A stretch of DNA of 5,215 bases from an uncultured Litorilinea sp. (GCA_937922105.1 CAKZVN010000088.1:1-5215), one strand, 5' to 3'. Numbered from the stretch's first letter, positions 1-5,215 are shown. The notes: a model not told the origin generated them from the letters alone. Numbers and translations are program-made.

Positions 1-1397
1 TGGACGGGCAAGTGCGCGCCTATCTCACCGTCACCGGTGAACAAGCGTTGGCCCAAGCTGCCGAAGCCGACCGCCGCCGCGCCCGCGGCGAAGACGCGCC
101 GCTCCTGGGTCTTCCCATTGCGATCAAAGATGTCCTCGCCACCGCAGGCATCCAGACCACTTGCGGCAGCAAGATTCTGCGCGGCTTTGTGCCGCCCTAT
201 ACCGCCACCGCGGTGCAGCGTCTGGCGGATGCCGGCGCGATCATCTTGGGCAAGACCAACACCGACGAGTTCGCAATGGGGTCCAGCACCGAGAACAGCG
301 GCTATTTCACCACGCGCAACCCGTGGGACCTGGCGCGCGTGCCGGGCGGCTCCAGCGGCGGCTCGGCGGCGGCGGTGAGCGCAGGATTGGCGCCGGCAGC
401 GCTGGGCACCGACACCGGCGGCAGTGTGCGCCAACCGGCTGCGCTCTGCGGCGTCACCGGTCTCAAGCCCTCCTATGGTCGCGTCAGCCGCTTCGGCCTG
501 GTCGCTTACGGCTCCAGCCTGGACCAGATCGGGCCGATTACCCAGGATGTCGCCGATGCCGCGCTTCTGCTGGGCGTCATCGCCGGGCATGACCCGCTGG
601 ACAGCACCTGTCTCGACGCGCCTGTGCCGGATTACGTGGCGGCATTGACGGGCGACGTGCGCGGGCTACGCATCGGCCTGCCTGCCGAGTATTTCGTGGA
701 CGGGATGCAACCCGAAGTCGAAGCGGCGGTGCGCGGCGCGGTGGAACGTCTGGCAGCGCTGGGTGCGGAGGTCGTCCCCATTCACCTGCCCAACACCGAC
801 AAAGCGCTGCCGGTTTACTACTTGGTCGCCACCGCCGAAGCCAGCGCCAATCTAGCCCGCTATGACGGCGTGCGCTTCGGGCATAGCGCCGGCGCCGACA
901 GCCTCTTTGAGAACATCCGCCGCACGCGCGGCGAAGGCTTTGGGCCAGAGGTCAAGCGCCGCATTATGCTGGGAACCTACGCCCTCAGCGCGGGCTATTA
1001 TGACGCCTATTACCTCAAGGCGCAGCAGGTGCGCACGTTGATCAAACGCGATTTTGAACAAGCCTTTACCACGGTGGACGTGATCGCCTGCCCCACCACG
1101 CCCACCACCGCCTTTCGCGTCGGCGAAAAGACCGACAACCCCATGGAGATGTATCTCAGCGACATCTTTACCATCAGCTTGAATTTGGCGGGGATGTGCG
1201 GGATCAGCATACCTTGCGGCTTCGACCGCCAGGGGCTGCCCATCGGGCTACAACTCATCGGCCCGCACCTGGGCGAGGCGACCATCCTGCGCGCTGCGCA
1301 CGCCTTTGAACAGGACAGCGGCTGGCATCTGCGCCGTTCCCCAATGGCGCAAGCCGCGGCTGCGTTTCACAATGGAGGCACAGCGCCGTCATGTTGA
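1..1397 (+). CDS. gatA: Asp-tRNA(Asn)/Glu-tRNA(Gln) amidotransferase subunit A (GatA), 5'-truncated by window edge
   Basis: GatA is the glutaminase/amidase subunit of GatCAB. It releases ammonia from glutamine, which is used in the cytoplasm to convert misacylated Glu-tRNA(Gln) or Asp-tRNA(Asn) to the correct amide form. The first complete codon is at base 3, and the frame is open to the window edge. The GTG at 12 is internal, because about 37 residues of the normal N-terminus are missing. Numbering from that GTG, the amidase-signature triad is present: Lys39 in PIAIKD, cis-Ser114 in PGGSSGGSAA and nucleophile Ser138 in GTDTGGSVRQPA. The spacings (75 and 24 residues) match the canonical triad of the family. 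The motifs KTNTDEFAMGSSTENS and LKPSYGRVSRFGLVAYGSS are typical of GatA rather than of other amidases. The protein ends at the TGA at 1395-1397, giving a full length near 498 aa, normal for the family. No gatC or gatB is visible here. Confidence 0.96.
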   Translation, partial: DGQVRAYLTVTGEQALAQAAEADRRRARGEDAPLLGLPIAIKDVLATAGIQTTCGSKILRGFVPPYTATAVQRLADAGAIILGKTNTDEFAMGSSTENSGYFTTRNPWDLARVPGGSSGGSAAAVSAGLAPAALGTDTGGSVRQPAALCGVTGLKPSYGRVSRFGLVAYGSSLDQIGPITQDVADAALLLGVIAGHDPLDSTCLDAPVPDYVAALTGDVRGLRIGLPAEYFVDGMQPEVEAAVRGAVERLAALGAEVVPIHLPNTDKALPVYYLVATAEASANLARYDGVRFGHSAGADSLFENIRRTRGEGFGPEVKRRIMLGTYALSAGYYDAYYLKAQQVRTLIKRDFEQAFTTVDVIACPTTPTTAFRVGEKTDNPMEMYLSDIFTISLNLAGMCGISIPCGFDRQGLPIGLQLIGPHLGEATILRAAHAFEQDSGWHLRRSPMAQAAAAFHNGGTAPSC

Positions 1398-1450
1398 GAA
1401 GTTTCTCTTTGGCGCGGAAAGCGAACGCCGGCAATGCATGGGCCCCCGCT

Positions 1451-1542
1451 GTCACGCTGAGCGCAGCAAAGAATTCCCTCCCCGTGTATCACGCCGGTGG
1501 GAGGACGAGGGGGATGCTGCGTCGCACACTCCTCCACATGAC
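1451..1542. repeat. Degenerate fold-back intergenic repeat (GTCAC-GCTGAGCGCAGC type)
   Basis: The left end reads GTCACGCTGAGCGCAGCAAA followed by GAATTCCC. The right end (about 1508-1542) carries the reverse-complement theme GAGGGGGATGCTGCG...CATGAC, so the unit folds into a long imperfect hairpin. From memory, this resembles a very common dispersed intergenic sequence (consensus about GTCATTCTGAGCGCAGCGAA) found in Chloroflexota and other genomes, often as inverted pairs. The copy here has drifted from that form. Only one copy lies in the window, so multi-copy status is inference. Confidence 0.5.
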
Positions 1543-1575
1543 CAGTCGCGCGCGGCGCGCCCCCCTTCCCACCGG
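1494..1575. repeat. Inverted repeat CCGGTGGGAGG / CCTTCCCACCGG
   Basis: CCGGTGGGAGG at 1494-1504 is the near-perfect reverse complement of CCTTCCCACCGG at 1564-1575, with one inserted base. It overlaps the right half of the fold-back repeat and could make an alternative stem in the same RNA or DNA. No function is visible. Confidence 0.45.
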
Positions 1576-1632
1576 TCTGCGCGCTTCGCCCGTCGGGCAT
1601 GGCGTCGGTGGTTTGGCCATCGCTAGCCGCCG

Positions 1633-1664
1633 GCAATGCGGATGAGCACCGGCATCCGCATTGC
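1633..1664. repeat. Perfect 12-bp hairpin with 8-base loop
   Basis: GCAATGCGGATG (1633-1644) is followed by the loop AGCACCGG (1645-1652) and the exact reverse complement CATCCGCATTGC (1653-1664). The stem is perfect and moderately GC-rich. No T-run follows on either strand, so it is not a textbook intrinsic terminator. It lies 236 bases past the gatA stop and 136 bases before the aminotransferase start. It could be an mRNA-end stabiliser, a REP-like element or a protein-binding palindrome; the sequence does not decide between these. Confidence 0.6.
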
Positions 1665-1782
1665 GAACGGCTCTCCCCGGACTTGTCCACGGGTTGCGAC
1701 CCGACCAGGCGGCGCAGACATGCGCGCTGCCTGCCCATGACAACCGTCAATCACCAATCCTTGTCACGATCTCTGCCGGCCA

Positions 1783-1788
1783 GGGAGG
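1783..1788 (+). promoter_or_regulatory. Ribosome-binding site deciding the aminotransferase start
   Basis: GGGAGG lies 11 bases before the ATG at 1800. It is the best Shine-Dalgarno match upstream of this gene. It supports ATG 1800 over the in-frame ATGs at 1599 and 1737, which have no comparable site and would add non-conserved Arg/His-rich sequence. Confidence 0.6.
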
Positions 1789-1799
1789 CCGGTTTCGAT

Positions 1800-3080
1800 A
1801 TGAATCCGCAAACACCTGTGTGGACACCTTCCGCGGTCACCAACCAGCGCCCCCACGATGTACTCCTAGAGGGCGATAGCCGCCCGGCGCTGCGCAACTT
1901 GCGCGACCACAATAGCCGCCTGAGCCGCCGCGTCCTTGCGGTGCCGCCCTCCGGCATCCGCCGCTATTTCGACATCGCCGCCACCATGAGCGACGTCATC
2001 AGCCTGGGCATCGGCGAGCCGGACTTTGTGACGCCCGCGCCCATTCTGCAAGCTGGGATTGCCGGGTTGCAAGCAGGTCACACCGCCTATACTTCCAACG
2101 CAGGCATGCTCGAGCTGCGCGCCGCAGTGGCGCGCAAGCTGGGCGATCTCTACGGCGCGCCCGCCTATGACCCGGAAAAGGAAGTGTTGATCACCGTGGG
2201 CGTGAGCGAGGCGATGTACCTGATCATGCAGGCCATCCTCGACCCCGGCGACGAAGTGATCGTGCCGCAGCCTTGCTTTGTCAGCTACACTGCGAGCGTC
2301 ATCCTGGCGGGCGGCACGGTGGTGGACGTACCCACCTACGCCGCCGACGACTTTCATGTGGACCCGGCTGCCATTGCCGCCGCCATCACCCCACGCACCA
2401 AAGCCTTGCTCATCGGCTTTCCCAGCAATCCCACCGGCGCAGTCATGGACCGCGCCGGCCTGCTCAAGATCGCGCAGATCGCCGAAGAGCACGACCTGAT
2501 CGTCATCTCCGATGAGATTTACGACCGGCTGGTCTATGGCGACCATCGCCATGTCATGTTCGCCACGTTGCCGGGCATGCGCGACCGGACGGTGCATCTG
2601 GGCGGCATGAGCAAGGACTACGCCATGACCGGTTGGCGCATCGGCTATGCCCTCGGCCCCACCGACCTCATCGGCGCCATGCGCAAAATTCACCAATACC
2701 TGATCATGTCCGCACCCACCACAGGCCAAGAAGCCGCGCTGGAGGCGTTGACCAATCCGGCGGTGGAGGACTATGTCTTGGAGATGGTGGCGAGTTACGA
2801 CGCGCGGCGGCGGCTCATTGTCCAGGGTCTCAACGACATCGGCTTGGACTGCTTCGAGCCGAAAGGCGCGTTCTATGCCTTCCCCAGCGTCAAGCGCACC
2901 GGCATGACCGAGCACGAATTCGCTGAAAAACTCTTGCTGGAGGAGCGTGTGGCTGTGGTGCCGGGCAGCGCCTTCGGCGCAGGCGGCGAGGGTCATGTGC
3001 GCTGCGCCTATGCGGCGAGCATGGCAAATATCGAACAAGCACTGGAGCGCATGTATCGCTTCATGCGCCGCCACGGCTGA
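1800..3080 (+). CDS. Class I/II PLP-dependent aminotransferase (aspartate/aromatic aminotransferase-like)
   Basis: This 426-aa fold-type I aminotransferase should move an amino group between an amino acid and a 2-oxo acid in the cytoplasm. The exact substrate pair cannot be read from sequence. The PLP-site residues are all present: Tyr97 (HTAYTSNAGM), Asn210 in SNPTG, Asp238 and Tyr241 in SDEIYDR, Schiff-base Lys272 in GGMSKDYAMTGWRIG, Arg280 of the same motif, and Arg401 in GHVRCAYA, which should bind the substrate carboxylate. The conserved core begins near residue 42 (LSRRVLAVPPSGIRRYFDIA). The first ~40 residues are therefore an extension with little recognisable conservation. ATG 1800 was chosen for its GGGAGG site. 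An in-frame start at 1599 would reach back into the repeat region and is unlikely. The gene converges on the DUF1992 gene downstream. No pathway neighbour narrows the substrate. Confidence 0.92.
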   Translation: MNPQTPVWTPSAVTNQRPHDVLLEGDSRPALRNLRDHNSRLSRRVLAVPPSGIRRYFDIAATMSDVISLGIGEPDFVTPAPILQAGIAGLQAGHTAYTSNAGMLELRAAVARKLGDLYGAPAYDPEKEVLITVGVSEAMYLIMQAILDPGDEVIVPQPCFVSYTASVILAGGTVVDVPTYAADDFHVDPAAIAAAITPRTKALLIGFPSNPTGAVMDRAGLLKIAQIAEEHDLIVISDEIYDRLVYGDHRHVMFATLPGMRDRTVHLGGMSKDYAMTGWRIGYALGPTDLIGAMRKIHQYLIMSAPTTGQEAALEALTNPAVEDYVLEMVASYDARRRLIVQGLNDIGLDCFEPKGAFYAFPSVKRTGMTEHEFAEKLLLEERVAVVPGSAFGAGGEGHVRCAYAASMANIEQALERMYRFMRRHG

Positions 3081-3085
3081 TCCGG

Positions 3086-3123
3086 AAAAAGTATGGGGCG
3101 GGGCGCGTGCGCTGTGCGCGCCC
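3086..3123 (-). terminator. Candidate intrinsic terminator between convergent genes
   Basis: GGGCGCG (3101-3107) pairs perfectly with CGCGCCC (3117-3123) around a 9-base loop. Read on the minus strand, the hairpin begins at the stop codon of the DUF1992 gene, and a run of five T (complement of 3086-3090) follows about 10 bases beyond it. The stem-to-T distance is longer than ideal. On the plus strand no T-run follows, so service to the aminotransferase transcript is weaker. Confidence 0.4.
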
Positions 3124-3758
3124 TAGCCCAGCGTCCGCCCACAGCCGGCGGCGCGCAGTTCCTCATCCAACAACACCTTGAAGACCTCCAGGTGGTTGAC
3201 CGGCTGCTTCAAATTGAGGATGGTGATGCGCCGGTTGAGTTCCAAGATTTCGTCTTCCCAGCGCACCAGCCAGCTTTGCCAGCGCCGTGCCACGGCTTCG
3301 CGACGGGCATCGTCGTGGGCGCCGGCCCAGGCTGTTTGCGCCTGCGCGACCACCACGCGAAAGCCTTCACGCCAGCGCGCCACCGCCGCCAGCACCTCGC
3401 GGCGCTCGGCAATCCAGTCAGGCGCCAACTCGTTGTTGCGTAACAGCTTGAACGCCATGCGCTGATCTTCAGGCACGAGACCGTCTTCCTCGATGGGCAA
3501 CGGTTTGCCGCGCCCGCGCAGGTTGTCGAAATCGCCGCGACGCATGGCTTCCTCAATGCGCCGGCTGACCAGATCGCTCCACTCTTCGATACTCTGCACT
3601 TCACCGTCCGCACCCGGCAACGCCGGGTCCTGACCCGGAACGGCCTGCGCGCCGTATTCGGCGGCTTTGGCGCGCGCCGCAGCCAAACGGCTGCTCTCGG
3701 CAGTAGGCTTGGCAGGCGGACGAAAGACAAAGCGGGGCGGGCGCGACGATTCCTTCAT
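3123..3758 (-). CDS. DUF1992 (DnaJC28-conserved-domain) protein with N-terminal extension
   Basis: This is a 211-aa cytoplasmic protein of unknown function. The DUF1992 domain covers about residues 55-200. It opens with IEEWSDLVSRRIEEAM, then the family hallmark RGDFDNLRGRGKPL (about 75-88), and continues through a helical, charged region rich in Trp and Arg to NLKQPVNHLEVFKV. Bacterial relatives such as E. coli YhdN are, as I recall, only about 120 aa. Here a ~55-residue Pro/Ala/Arg-rich, probably disordered, leader precedes the domain. ATG 3758 is preferred because GAGGTG lies 10 bases upstream. The ATG at 3767 would add three residues but sits one base from the same site. No J-domain is visible despite the family name. 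The gene converges on the aminotransferase and diverges from the ars fusion gene. No functional link to either is evident. Confidence 0.88.
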   Translation of the reverse strand: MKESSRPPRFVFRPPAKPTAESSRLAAARAKAAEYGAQAVPGQDPALPGADGEVQSIEEWSDLVSRRIEEAMRRGDFDNLRGRGKPLPIEEDGLVPEDQRMAFKLLRNNELAPDWIAERREVLAAVARWREGFRVVVAQAQTAWAGAHDDARREAVARRWQSWLVRWEDEILELNRRITILNLKQPVNHLEVFKVLLDEELRAAGCGRTLG

Positions 3759-3781
3759 CTCCAGCATTCACCTCGATACCA

Positions 3782-3822
3782 ACAGACCGCGGGACGCGGC
3801 CAAACGTTAACAATTGGTCTGT
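3782..3822. repeat. Short inverted repeat upstream of the DUF1992 gene
   Basis: ACAGACC (3782-3788) and GGTCTGT (3816-3822) are exact reverse complements 27 bases apart. They flank the small palindromes GTTAAC (3806-3811) and CAATTG (3811-3816), in the leader or promoter area of the minus-strand gene. The spacing is wide and the arms are short, so it may be chance. A weak minus-strand promoter can be drawn here (TTGCTA at 3832-3827, then TAACGT at 3809-3804), but the -10 matches consensus at only three positions. Confidence 0.2.
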
Positions 3823-3922
3823 AGTGTAGCAAGGGCCGCGCCGCGCGCCAAGTAGTGAGTCTCCGCTTGCAGTGGAAATGTGCCGGGCGCGGGACAAAGC
3901 GGCGTGCGCACCAAGCGCCGAT

Positions 3923-3951
3923 TTGCGCGACGCGTATGCTTCGGCTATATT
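3923..3951 (+). promoter_or_regulatory. Sigma-70-type promoter of the arsR-arsC fusion gene
   Basis: TTGCGC (3923-3928) is separated by exactly 17 bases from TATATT (3946-3951), which matches the -10 consensus at five of six positions. Transcription would start near 3957-3959, about 30 bases before the ATG at 3989. The -10 box lies almost wholly inside the left arm of the adjacent palindrome, so a bound repressor would block polymerase. Confidence 0.6.
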
Positions 3952-3976
3952 ACATCAATCTGATTTGATGCAATAT
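3947..3976. promoter_or_regulatory. Likely ArsR operator, 30-base near-palindrome
   Basis: The left arm ATATTACATCAA (3947-3958) and right arm TTGATGCAATAT (3965-3976) are reverse complements at 11 of 12 positions, with a 6-base centre TCTGAT. The core CATCAA-N6-TTGATG is perfect. The A/T-rich site stands out in a GC-rich region. ATCAA...TTGAT palindromes are typical of ArsR/SmtB-family operators. Position across the -10 box and start point, immediately before a gene with an ArsR domain, points to autorepression. Binding itself is inferred. Confidence 0.72.
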
Positions 3977-3988
3977 GGATTGAAGCAA

Positions 3989-4786
3989 ATGCCGGCAACG
4001 CACGACGCCAACGCAACCGAACTCCTCAAACTCTTGAGCCACGACTTGCGCTGGGCGCTGGTGCGCGGCCTAGCGCAAAGCGACTATCGCGTGCAGGAAT
4101 TGGCCGAGCAGGTGGCGCGTCCCATGAATCTGGTCTCCTATCATCTGCGTCTGCTGCGCGAAGCAGGGCTGGTCCATGAACGGCGCAGCAGCGCAGACCG
4201 CCGCGATGTCTATTGTAGCCTGGACTTGGACCGACTGGCGCACGCCTATCAAGCCGCGGGCGCAGCCCTCCACCCCGTGCTGGGTCTTCCGGCTATCCCT
4301 GCGCCGCGGCGCACACCGCTGCGCCTGCTCTTCCTTTGCACACACAACAGCGCGCGCAGCCAGATCGCGGAGGGGCTGCTGCGCGCCCGCGCCGGTACGC
4401 GCCCGCTCACGGTGATGAGCGCGGGAACCCACCCGGCGACCGTTCACCCGTTGGCAGTTGCCGCTGCTGCTGAGTTGGGTGTAGACATTCGCCACCATCA
4501 AAGCAAGCATCTGGACAGCCTGCGCGGGCAGAGCTTCGACTACGTGATCACCGTCTGCGACCAAGTGCGCGAGGAGTGCCCCGTCTTCGGTGAGGCTGTG
4601 ACCATGCGCCACTGGAGTTTCCCCGACCCGGCGGCGGCAAGCGGCAGCGCCGAAGAACGCGCCGTGGTCTTCCGCCAAACCGCCCAGGGCCTCGCCCGGC
4701 GCATTGACCATCTGCTCCTGGAGTTGGACCAAGCGGAAAGCGAACCGTCGTGGGTCGCGCCGTCAGTCCATCGGTCCGAACCGTAA
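3989..4786 (+). CDS. ArsR-family repressor fused to thioredoxin-type arsenate reductase ArsC
   Basis: This 265-aa protein has two domains. Residues ~8-85 form an ArsR-type winged helix: LLKLLSHDLRWALVRGL, then recognition helix MNLVSYHLRLLREAGLV (46-62) and a wing ERRSSADRRDVYCSL. Residues ~110-250 form a low-molecular-weight phosphatase-fold arsenate reductase: P-loop CTHNSARS with Cys117 and Arg123, acid Asp213 in FPDP, and Cys190/Cys197 in VCDQVREEC. Cys190 and Cys197 are seven apart, like Cys82/Cys89 of Staphylococcus aureus ArsC. This predicts thioredoxin-recycled reduction of arsenate to arsenite rather than plain tyrosine phosphatase activity. The ArsR half has one cysteine (Cys76) and lacks the CxC cluster of E. 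coli ArsR. ATG 3989 is chosen because the frame's earlier ATGs, at 3872 and 3968, lie upstream of the promoter or inside the operator. Its ribosome site (GGATTGAAG) is weak. The next gene, an aquaporin, lies 76 bases downstream, probably in the same operon. Confidence 0.88.
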   Translation: MPATHDANATELLKLLSHDLRWALVRGLAQSDYRVQELAEQVARPMNLVSYHLRLLREAGLVHERRSSADRRDVYCSLDLDRLAHAYQAAGAALHPVLGLPAIPAPRRTPLRLLFLCTHNSARSQIAEGLLRARAGTRPLTVMSAGTHPATVHPLAVAAAAELGVDIRHHQSKHLDSLRGQSFDYVITVCDQVREECPVFGEAVTMRHWSFPDPAAASGSAEERAVVFRQTAQGLARRIDHLLLELDQAESEPSWVAPSVHRSEP

Positions 4787-4851
4787 CAGCCTGCAAGCCT
4801 GCGAGGAACCAACCATCTACACGCGATCTGGCGACACCTTTTGACTACACT

Positions 4852-4857
4852 GGAAGG
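4852..4857 (+). promoter_or_regulatory. Ribosome-binding site of the aquaporin gene
   Basis: GGAAGG ends five bases before the ATG at 4863, within a purine-rich run (4852-4860). The spacing is near optimal and fixes the start. No separate promoter is convincing in the 76-base gap. TTGACT at 4841-4846 resembles a -35 box, but its -10 would fall inside the coding region. Confidence 0.65.
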
Positions 4858-4862
4858 AAGCA

Positions 4863-5215
4863 ATGACACAACCGTCTTTGGTGCGGCGCTGCGGCGCCGA
4901 GTTGGTGGGGACTTATGCGTTGGTGACCGCGGGATGCGGCGACATCGTGGTCAATAGCTTGACCGGCGCGCTGGGCCATGTGGGGATTGCGTTGACCTTC
5001 GGTCTGATCATCGCGGTCATGATCGCAGCGACGGGCCATCTTTCCGGCGCGCATTTCAACCCCGCGGTAACGCTGGCGTTTGCCCTGACGCGCCATTTCC
5101 CCTGGCGTGAGGTGCCGGGCTATTGGGCCGCGCAGATCGGCGGCGCGATCCTGGGTGCGTTGACCTTACTGGGGTTATTCGGCCCGGTCGCCAATCTGGG
5201 CGCAACCTTGCCGGC
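4863..5215 (+). CDS. MIP-family aquaporin/aquaglyceroporin, 3'-truncated; candidate arsenite channel (AqpS-like role)
   Basis: The frame is open for 117 codons from ATG 4863 to the window edge, about half of a typical 230-250-aa MIP channel. It begins MTQPSLVRRCGAELVGTYAL, a normal MIP start. Hydrophobic segments lie at about 11-33, 40-58 and 86-107. The first pore signature SGAHFNPAVT has its NPA at residues 66-68. Phe46 in ALTFGL aligns by eye with Phe43 of E. coli AqpZ, a selectivity-filter position. The second NPA and the filter arginine lie outside the window, so selectivity cannot be judged. Other bacterial MIPs pass water, glycerol or ammonia. Location just after an arsR-arsC fusion suggests arsenite efflux down its gradient, as with AqpS of Sinorhizobium meliloti. 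Family membership is secure; the arsenic role is inferred from context. Confidence 0.9.
   Translation, partial: MTQPSLVRRCGAELVGTYALVTAGCGDIVVNSLTGALGHVGIALTFGLIIAVMIAATGHLSGAHFNPAVTLAFALTRHFPWREVPGYWAAQIGGAILGALTLLGLFGPVANLGATLP

Larger units (their letters stand above)
1398..1799. other. 402-base intergenic region rich in inverted repeats, no credible gene
   Basis: This gap separates gatA from the aminotransferase gene. Short open frames cross it on both strands, but their translations are Arg/Pro/Cys-rich, resemble no family I know, and lack ribosome-binding sites. It contains a degenerate fold-back repeat (1451-1542), an inverted pair around it (1494-1504 with 1564-1575), a perfect 12-bp hairpin (1633-1664) and a 12-base direct repeat CGCCGGCAATGC (1426-1437 and 1628-1639). 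I see no convincing sigma-70 promoter. TTGTCA at 1761-1766 could be a -35 box, but no A/T-rich -10 lies at the right distance. Confidence 0.7.

Noticed and set aside
1396..1410. GAGAA-GT-TTCTC followed by TTT right after the gatA stop, as a terminator
   Set aside because: The stem has at most five weak pairs with a two-base loop, too unstable for intrinsic termination.
1367..1750. Minus-strand frame of 127 codons in the intergenic region
   Set aside because: It runs through the fold-back repeat and hairpin, has no ribosome site, and its Arg/Cys/Gly-rich translation resembles no protein family I know.
1599..1799. In-frame upstream extension of the aminotransferase (starts at 1599 or 1737)
   Set aside because: The added residues are Arg/His-rich, cross the perfect hairpin, and lack a Shine-Dalgarno. 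ATG 1800 has one.
1398..1799. CRISPR array, tRNA or riboswitch in the gatA-aminotransferase gap
   Set aside because: There are no regularly spaced identical repeats, no tRNA cloverleaf or T-loop motif, and no riboswitch core that I recognise. The structure is limited to simple hairpins.
1866..3074. Long minus-strand open frame (402 codons) opposite the aminotransferase gene
   Set aside because: It is a mirror of the GC-rich coding strand. Its translation is His/Gly/Ala/Asp-rich low-complexity protein with no family, while the plus strand has a complete set of PLP-site motifs.
4070..4732. Minus-strand frame of 220 codons opposite the arsR-arsC gene
   Set aside because: It is a shadow of the real gene. 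The plus strand carries the catalytic cysteines, P-loop and HTH.
3123..5215. A wholly new defence or mobile system around the DUF1992 and ars genes
   Set aside because: No integrase, transposase, nuclease, toxin-antitoxin pair or attachment site is visible. Every gene fits a known family.

Overview
The window is GC-rich and tightly coded, and it looks bacterial. The GatA and aminotransferase proteins, and a degenerate copy of a dispersed intergenic repeat, suggest a Chloroflexota-like genome. That placement rests on remembered family resemblance, not a search, so it is tentative.

Layout. Bases 1-1397 (+) hold the C-terminal ~93% of gatA, the amidase subunit of the Asp-tRNA(Asn)/Glu-tRNA(Gln) amidotransferase; its N-terminus lies before the window. 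Bases 1398-1799 contain no credible gene. This gap holds a fold-back repeat, a perfect 12-bp hairpin and short direct and inverted repeats. Bases 1800-3080 (+) encode a complete class I/II PLP-dependent aminotransferase. A hairpin separates it from a convergent gene at 3123-3758 (-), which encodes a DUF1992 (DnaJC28-type) protein with an N-terminal extension. A ~230-base divergent intergenic region follows. It carries a promoter whose -10 box lies inside a 30-base near-palindrome, the likely operator of the next gene. Bases 3989-4786 (+) encode an ArsR-type winged-helix repressor fused to a thioredoxin-type arsenate reductase (ArsC). Bases 4863-5215 (+) begin an aquaporin (MIP) gene that runs off the window.

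How the genes work together. The last two genes read as a compact arsenic-resistance cassette. The ArsR half should bind the palindrome and repress its own promoter. The ArsC half has all three expected cysteines and should reduce arsenate to arsenite. The aquaporin is a plausible downhill exit route for arsenite, as with AqpS in the Sinorhizobium meliloti ars operon. The ArsR half lacks the classical cysteine cluster for arsenite sensing, so how the repressor senses its ligand is the main open question. The first three genes are ordinary housekeeping or metabolic genes with no visible link to this cassette.
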